Notes under the pieces: model-generated
The model's input: the letters and a program-made list of their open reading frames with translations, nothing else
What the model was told of the DNA's origin: nothing
Databases searched by the model: none
Origin: an uncultured Spirochaetaceae bacterium
GTDB lineage: Bacteria > Spirochaetota > Spirochaetia > Treponematales > Treponemataceae
Direction of reading: 5' to 3'
DNA: 10,855 nt
Assembly: GCA_902773215.1 (NCBI GenBank)
Contig: CACYDQ010000243.1
Span: 1 to 10,855 of the forward strand
Position numbers and translations under genes: made by a program
Part shown: positions 6,842 to 10,855 of the stretch, piece by piece
How positions within the stretch are numbered: the stretch's first letter is position 1
Layout of the letters: every line of letters begins with the position of its first letter

Positions 6842-7837
6842 ATGAGAGTTATGAAAAGCATTTTTCTTACATGCCTGCTCCTCGCCTGCCTCTCCGCATG
6901 CGGGGGCTTCGGGGCCGCCACAGGCTCCGCAGGCAGGGAGACGAGCCTCCGCCTGGTCAGCTGGAACGTGCAGACATTCTTCGATGCGGAGAGTGACGGC
7001 AGCGAGTACAAGGATTTCGTCTCGGACAAACGCTGGGGCGAAGCGGCCTACTGCGAGCGGCTCAGGCGGCTCTGCTCCTGCCTGTCCGTGCTGGACGCGG
7101 ACGTGCTCGTGCTGGTGGAAGTGGAGAACGAGGCAGTCCTCCGCGACATCAGCAACTACCTCTGCCCGGCCTGGCTGCCCGGCAAACGCTACCGGCACGC
7201 GGCCTTCTGCAAGGAGACGGGCAGCTCGCTCGGCTGCGCGGTCCTGTCCCGCTACCCCCTGGAAGGCCTGTCATGTTACGCCCTGGATGCCCGCGCCAGC
7301 TCCGCCACGGCATCCGTCCGCAAAAGCCCTTCCCTCCGCCCCCTGATGCAGGTTCGCGTCACGAAGAACGGGAAGAGGCTCTTCCTCCTGGTCAACCACT
7401 GGAAGAGCATGTCCGGCGGAGCCGGGGAGAGCGAGGTCTGGAGGAATGCGCAGGAGGCGGTACTTGCAGACCGCATGGCACTGCTGGCCGACAGCCCCGC
7501 CATCGCCTGCGGGGACTTCAACCGGGACGTGCAGGACTTTGCGGGCGGGGACGATGGCATCGTAGTCCTCCGTTCAGGGAAAGCAGGTATCGCCGTCAGG
7601 AGCCCCTGGTTCGCTACGGACGGAAACTTGGTCAGCCCGGGCAGCTACTATTATAAGGAAGAATGGTCGAGGATAGACGGCTTCCTCTGCGCGGGCAGGC
7701 TGGAGCTGGAGGACTTCAGGTCCGAGACCGGAGGCCCCTGGTGCCAGGAGGACACGAACATCCCGAAGAAATACAAGGTCTGGAACGGCCAGGGCTACTC
7801 CGACCACCTCCCGATATCCTGCACGGTGCTATTTTAA
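6842..7837 (+). CDS. Lipoprotein of the endonuclease/exonuclease/phosphatase (EEP) family
   Basis: A 331-residue protein with a lipoprotein signal (hydrophobic 6-16, lipobox LSAC, lipidated Cys20) and an EEP (DNase I/exonuclease III-like) fold. The motifs are in order: SWNVQTFFD (40-48, metal/phosphate-site Asn42), LVEVEN (91-96, metal-binding Glu93), LVNHWKS (183-189, catalytic His186), GDFNRD (224-229, Asp225 and Asn227) and YSDHLPI (319-325, Asp321/His322). All catalytic positions are therefore present. The family includes nucleases, phosphodiesterases and lipid phosphatases; the substrate cannot be told from sequence. Acting at the cell surface or periplasm, it could degrade extracellular nucleic acid, as inference. 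The alternative start is the ATG at 6851; an in-frame TGA at 6800 excludes longer forms. The protein is Cys-rich outside the signal peptide. It is divergent from the tRNA gene. Confidence 0.87.
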   Translation: MRVMKSIFLTCLLLACLSACGGFGAATGSAGRETSLRLVSWNVQTFFDAESDGSEYKDFVSDKRWGEAAYCERLRRLCSCLSVLDADVLVLVEVENEAVLRDISNYLCPAWLPGKRYRHAAFCKETGSSLGCAVLSRYPLEGLSCYALDARASSATASVRKSPSLRPLMQVRVTKNGKRLFLLVNHWKSMSGGAGESEVWRNAQEAVLADRMALLADSPAIACGDFNRDVQDFAGGDDGIVVLRSGKAGIAVRSPWFATDGNLVSPGSYYYKEEWSRIDGFLCAGRLELEDFRSETGGPWCQEDTNIPKKYKVWNGQGYSDHLPISCTVLF

Positions 7838-7843
7838 AGGCTG

Positions 7844-7882
7844 CGCCTCCCCCTTGACATTTTTCAGGGGAGGCGGTATAAC
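7844..7882 (+). promoter_or_regulatory. Sigma-70 promoter embedded in an inverted repeat, upstream of the hairpin RNA/glnN
   Basis: A perfect -35 TTGACA (7854-7859), a 17-base spacer and TATAAC (7877-7882, 5/6) predict transcription from about 7889. A perfect 9-bp inverted repeat, CGCCTCCCC (7844-7852) and GGGGAGGCG (7867-7875), flanks the -35 box: the box lies in the 14-base centre and the right arm fills the spacer. This arrangement resembles an operator, although as RNA it could also be the 3' hairpin of the preceding gene. It lacks a following T tract. Confidence 0.65.
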
Positions 7883-7888
7883 TGGGTC

Positions 7889-7953
7889 ATAGGGCAAAGG
7901 TGTCTTAGAAAATAGTCTGCGGGAGCGGAGTATCTTCTAAGACACCTTTTTTT
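7889..7953 (+). ncRNA. Candidate small hairpin RNA or leader ending at an intrinsic terminator
   Basis: The predicted start (about 7889) and the T tract (7947-7953) define a transcript of about 65 bases that is almost entirely one hairpin. I know no named RNA family that fits. It may be a stand-alone small RNA, or the attenuated leader of glnN, whose start codon is about 110 bases beyond the terminator. No ORF of useful length is seen in it. Confidence 0.4.
7896..7953 (+). terminator. Intrinsic terminator: 54-base near-perfect hairpin plus seven T
   Basis: The outer stem AAAGGTGTCTTAGAA (7896-7910) pairs perfectly with TTCTAAGACACCTTT (7935-7949). Inside it lie an A-C mismatch, three A-U pairs (ATA with TAT), a G-G mismatch, then TCTGC/GCGGA (one G-U) closed by the GNRA-type tetraloop GGGA (7921-7924). 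That gives 23 pairs over 25 positions. The T run 7947-7953 follows directly. It could terminate the EEP gene, but it lies downstream of a good promoter, so it must also act on transcripts heading to glnN. Confidence 0.85.
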
Positions 7954-7964
7954 ATCTCGGCAAA

Positions 7965-8027
7965 GGCGTCGCGATAGCTTCTGGCACTCACTGTGTCCGG
8001 GGGACTTGTCGCGGCCTTTTCTTTTTT
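7965..8027 (+). promoter_or_regulatory. Second T-tailed dyad in the glnN leader
   Basis: GGCgtCGCG (7965-7973) can pair with CGCGGCC (8010-8016) with a two-base bulge. A small GTCC/GGAC hairpin (7995-8005, loop GGG) lies within the loop. The pyrimidine tail TTTTCTTTTTT (8017-8027) follows. It could be a weak terminator or part of a leader switch ahead of glnN. The stem is weaker and the loop longer than in the first hairpin, so this is tentative. Confidence 0.3.
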
Positions 8028-8049
8028 AAATATGTGCGGACAGCGCACG

Positions 8050-8054
8050 AGGAG
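8050..8054 (+). promoter_or_regulatory. Ribosome binding site deciding the glnN start
   Basis: AGGAG lies seven bases before the ATG at 8062. It favours this start over the upstream GTG at 7993, whose extra 23 residues run through the T-rich leader and do not resemble the family. Confidence 0.8.
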
Positions 8055-8061
8055 ATATAAG

Positions 8062-10152
8062 ATGGAATCGATGGTTACGGAGCTTTTCGGAAGCATGGTC
8101 TTCAACGAGTCGGTGATGAAAGCCCGGCTCCCCAAGGAGACGTTCAAGCAGCTGATGAAGACGATCAAGGGCGGCGAGAAGCTGGACCCGACGGTCGCGA
8201 CGGTCGTCGCCAACGCGATGAAGGACTGGGCGATAGAGAAGGGGGCGACCCACTTTACCCACTGGTTCCAGCCGCTGACGGGAATCACCGCGGAGAAGCA
8301 CGACAGCTTCATCTCCCCGACCAAGGACGGCAACGTCATCATGGAATTCTCCGGCAAGGAGCTGGTGCAGGGTGAGCCCGACGCGTCCAGCTTCCCGAGC
8401 GGCGGCCTCCGCGCCACTTTTGAGGCCCGCGGCTACACGGCATGGGATCCGACCTCATTCGCCTTTATCAAGGACGGGACCCTCTGCATCCCGACGGCTT
8501 TCTGCTCCTACACTGGCGAGGCCCTGGACAAGAAGACCCCCCTCCTCCGCTCCATGGAGGCGATAAACAGGCAGGCTCTCCGCGTTCTCAAGCTCTTCGG
8601 CAACTCCGATGTCTCCAGCGTCAAGACGACGGTCGGCCCCGAGCAGGAATACTTCCTTGTGGACAAGTCCGTCTACGACAAGCGCGAGGATTTGATTTTC
8701 ACCGGCAGGACCCTCTTCGGCGCGAAGTCCCCCAAGGGGCAGGAGCTTGAGGACCACTACTTCGGCATGATAAAGCCCCGCGTCCAGGCCTTCATGAAAG
8801 ACCTGAACAAGGAACTGTGGAAGCTTGGCATCCTCGCCAAGACCGAGCACAACGAGGTTGCCCCCGCCCAGCACTAGCTCGCCCCTATTTTCTCCACGAC
8901 GAACATCGCGTGCGACCACAACCAGCTGATGATGGAGCTGATGCGCAAGACCGCGAGCAAGCATGGCATGGTCTGCCTGCTCCACGAGAAGCCCTTTGAC
9001 GGCGTGAACGGCAGCGGCAAGCACAACAACTGGTCCATTTCCACCGACACCGGCAAGAACCTGCTTGATCCGGGTGAGACCCCCAGCCAGAACGCCCAGT
9101 TCCTCCTCTTCCTCGCCGCAATCATCAAGGCGGTGGACGAGTATCAGGATTTGCTCCGCATTTCTGTCGCGTCCGCCGGAAACGACCACAGGCTCGGCGC
9201 GAACGAGGCACCGCCAGCCATCATCTCGATTTTCCTTGGCGACGAGCTGAGCGAGATCCTGGACTGCCTGGAGAGCGGCAAACCCTACGGCAAGCACGCC
9301 AAGGAGAAGATGGAAATCGGCGTGAGCGTCCTGCCCGACTTCAACAAGGATGCGACCGACCGCAACAGAACCAGCCCCTTCGCCTTTACCGGCAACAAGT
9401 TTGAGTTCCGTATGCTGGGAAGCCAGGATTCCATCGCCTGTGCCAACATCATGATAAACACCGCTGTGTCCCAGGTGCTCGGTGAGTTCGCCGACCAGCT
9501 GGAGAAGTCCTCTGACTTCCAGAAGGACTTGCAGGCCCTCATCCTCAAGACCATCCGGGAGCACAAGCGGATTATCTTCAACGGAAACGGCTACGATGAC
9601 TCCTGGGTGCAGGAAGCCGAGAAGCGCGGGCTCTACAATCTCCGTTCCACGCCCGACGCGCTCGACCACCTGCTGGACGAGAAGAACCTCAAGGCGTTCA
9701 AGGCGCAGAAGATTTTCAGCGAGAGCGAAATCCGCTCACGCTATGAGATTCAGAACGAGAACTACAGCAAGATTATCCATATAGAGGCCATGACGATGAT
9801 CGACATGACCCGCAAGCAGATTCTGCCCGCCGCCGCGACATTCGCCAGGAGCCTGTCCGAGACGGTTTCCGCGGTGAAGGCCGTCTGCACGGACTGCGAC
9901 ACGAGCTACGAAGGCGGCACGCTCAAGACTGTCTCCGAGCTGACCAAGGCAATCTACGAGGCGGTCGGCAAGCTGGAGTCTGATTTGGACGGAATCCCGC
10001 TCGACATCGGAAAGCAGGGACACTTCTTCCACGATGTCGTCCTTGCGGACATGGAGGGCCTGCGTGCTTCCGTGGACGCGCTTGAGGCCATCAGCCCCAA
10101 GGACGTATGGCCGCTGCCCAGCTACGGCGACCTGCTGTTCAGCGTAAGATAG
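8062..10152 (+). pseudogene. glnN: Type III glutamine synthetase, frame interrupted by one in-frame TAG
   Basis: Would make glutamine from glutamate, ammonia and ATP. Read through the TAG, the frame codes for 696 residues, normal for GSIII (about 700). Signatures are [12 protein letters not shown] (63-74), [14 protein letters not shown] (111-124), VGPEQEYF (191-198, metal ligands Glu194/Glu196), HNEVAPAQH (263-271, Glu265), NGSGKHNNWS (316-325, His321) and NRTSPFAFTGNKFEFR (435-450, Glu448, Arg450). The equivalences to type I ligands come from family knowledge. Codon 272 (8875-8877) is TAG where the family has Glu of NEVAPAQHE; a single GAG to TAG change explains it. The rest of the frame to the terminal TAG (10150-10152) is open and conserved, so the lesion is recent, an error, or read through. 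As written, translation would give 271 residues lacking most of the active site. A downstream ATG (8929) has no ribosome binding site. Confidence 0.92.
8875..8877 (+). other. In-frame amber codon within glnN
   Basis: The codon context is CAC TAG CTC. It replaces the Glu that follows AQH and precedes LAPIF in type III glutamine synthetases. The same frame continues without another stop for 424 codons. TAG also ends this gene and the neighbouring DUF2400 gene, which argues against a general reassignment of TAG. Confidence 0.9.
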
Positions 10153-10161
10153 AGCCAGTCG

Positions 10162-10855
10162 CTAGGGGCGGGAGCCGTCCACCCCCAGGCCGAAGAGGGC
10201 ATAGTCGCCCCGGGCCGGGTCGCCGGGGAAGGCCCCGCCCATCGTCGTAGTAAGCTCCACGGCGCACTTGAGCGTGGCCGCCCTCACCTTCCCGCGTGGG
10301 GAGGGGGCGAGCAGGCCTAGGCGTGTCGCCTCCTGCATGACGTGGGTGTCCAGCGGCACGAGCAGGTCGGCCTTATCGTACCATGACGACCAGAGGCCCA
10401 GGTCCACGGGAGAGGAATCCCGCACCATCCAGCGCAGGAACATGTTCAGCTTCTTGAAAGCGCAAGTCGCAGACCGGGGAATGAGGGTGCAGCTGTCGGG
10501 GAAGCAGGAGGCGACGACCTGGCAGAGATGCAGCCTACGGCGGGAACTGCCGTCCCCGCATGAAAGGCCGTCCGCCCTTCCCTCCGCATCCCGGTACCTG
10601 TCCCGGAAGTAACCGCCGAGCGTCTGACCCCGCAGTATATCCCGCAAAGTAGAAAACATAGTCCGCATTGCCCCATAGCTGAAGGTCCGGTAAAAAGAAG
10701 CGGGCGAGTCGGGGAAGTGCCGCTCCCAGCCCCCCTCCCCTACCCAGTCAGCGGGCTTCGGCCCCGCCAGTTCCAGAATCAGCTCCACATGAGAAAGTAT
10801 CTGATCCCGCCTGCCGAACGCGAGGGCAGCGGCGACAAAGGCGACAAGCTCCTGA
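10162..10855 (-). CDS. TIGR02757/DUF2400 family protein, 5' end outside the window
   Basis: The C-terminal 230 residues are visible and the frame runs off the window edge; the GTG at 10788 is internal, because the codons before it read QELVAFVAAALAFGRRDQIL, which matches the conserved EIxxFIAAxLAYGR segment of the family. Other family landmarks are AFKKLNMFLRWMVR, the following VDLGLW, the LLVPLDTHV motif and the end GDYALFGLGV. The family is widespread and its biochemical function is unknown to me; it has been linked to HhH-type DNA-repair folds, which I cannot verify here. Residues about 78-100 of the visible part are Arg/Gly/Ser-rich. The gene converges on glnN with nine bases between the stops and no visible terminator. 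Confidence 0.85.
   Translation of the reverse strand, partial: QELVAFVAAALAFGRRDQILSHVELILELAGPKPADWVGEGGWERHFPDSPASFYRTFSYGAMRTMFSTLRDILRGQTLGGYFRDRYRDAEGRADGLSCGDGSSRRRLHLCQVVASCFPDSCTLIPRSATCAFKKLNMFLRWMVRDSSPVDLGLWSSWYDKADLLVPLDTHVMQEATRLGLLAPSPRGKVRAATLKCAVELTTTMGGAFPGDPARGDYALFGLGVDGSRP

Noticed and set aside
7891..7953. Mobile-element end or CRISPR-like repeat
   Set aside because: There is only one palindrome, with no target-site duplication, no second copy in the window and no spacer array. Intrinsic terminator geometry explains it better.
7982..7997. Sigma-54 promoter candidate TGGCAC-N5-GTGTC before glnN
   Set aside because: The -24 element is perfect but the -12 element matches poorly (the required GC is GT). 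It is tempting for a nitrogen gene but below what I would call.
7993..8061. Upstream GTG start adding 23 residues to glnN
   Set aside because: The extension runs through the T-rich leader, has no ribosome binding site, and does not resemble the family. AGGAG sits correctly before the ATG at 8062.
8455..9669. 404-codon minus-strand frame opposite glnN
   Set aside because: The plus strand codes for conserved glutamine synthetase motifs throughout. The antisense frame is a Val/Leu-rich shadow.
8929..10152. Independent 407-residue protein starting after the amber codon
   Set aside because: The ATG has no ribosome binding site, and the sequence is the uninterrupted C-terminal two thirds of the same synthetase in the same frame. 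The fragment would lack half of the active site.

Overview
The window looks like chromosomal DNA from a GC-rich spirochaete, most likely a treponeme. This is inferred from the long form of ribose-phosphate pyrophosphokinase, the LolA-like/FtsX-type envelope cluster beside a predicted outer-membrane barrel, a type III glutamine synthetase and the lipoprotein nuclease fold. No ribosomal RNA or marker gene is present to prove it. There is no sign of phage, insertion sequences or CRISPR. The strong codon bias produces long meaningless open frames opposite real genes.

Left part (minus strand, 1 to about 6740). Reading in the direction of transcription, a valine tRNA (CAC) has a perfect-consensus sigma-70 promoter. 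Next comes a tight envelope cluster: two FtsX/MacB/LolCE-type ABC permeases overlapping by ATGA, a LolA-like periplasmic carrier, and a signal-peptide protein with Asp-rich repeats and a predicted beta-barrel, which starts one base after the carrier stop. After this comes prs with its own promoter. The two permeases, the carrier and the barrel could form an inner-membrane to outer-membrane transport route for lipid or lipoprotein. No ATP-binding subunit is encoded within the window.

Middle part (plus strand, 6842 to 10152). A lipoprotein of the endonuclease/exonuclease/phosphatase (EEP) family is followed by a 224-base intergenic region packed with regulatory-looking structure: a TTGACA-17-TATAAC promoter inside an inverted repeat, then a 54-base near-perfect hairpin capped by a GGGA tetraloop and followed by seven T, then a second T-tailed dyad. 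Next is glnN, a type III glutamine synthetase whose reading frame is complete except for one in-frame TAG. That TAG replaces the conserved metal-ligand Glu of the NEVAPAQHE motif. The gene is therefore a fresh pseudogene, a sequence error or a read-through gene.

Right end (minus strand, 10162 to the edge). A TIGR02757/DUF2400 protein converges on glnN with only nine bases between stops, and its 5' end lies outside the window.

The items most worth a second look are the amber codon in glnN, the promoter plus long hairpin in front of it (small RNA or attenuator), the apparent leaderless start of the permease operon, the Lol-like cassette without an ATPase, and the tRNA-Val with C instead of U at position 55.
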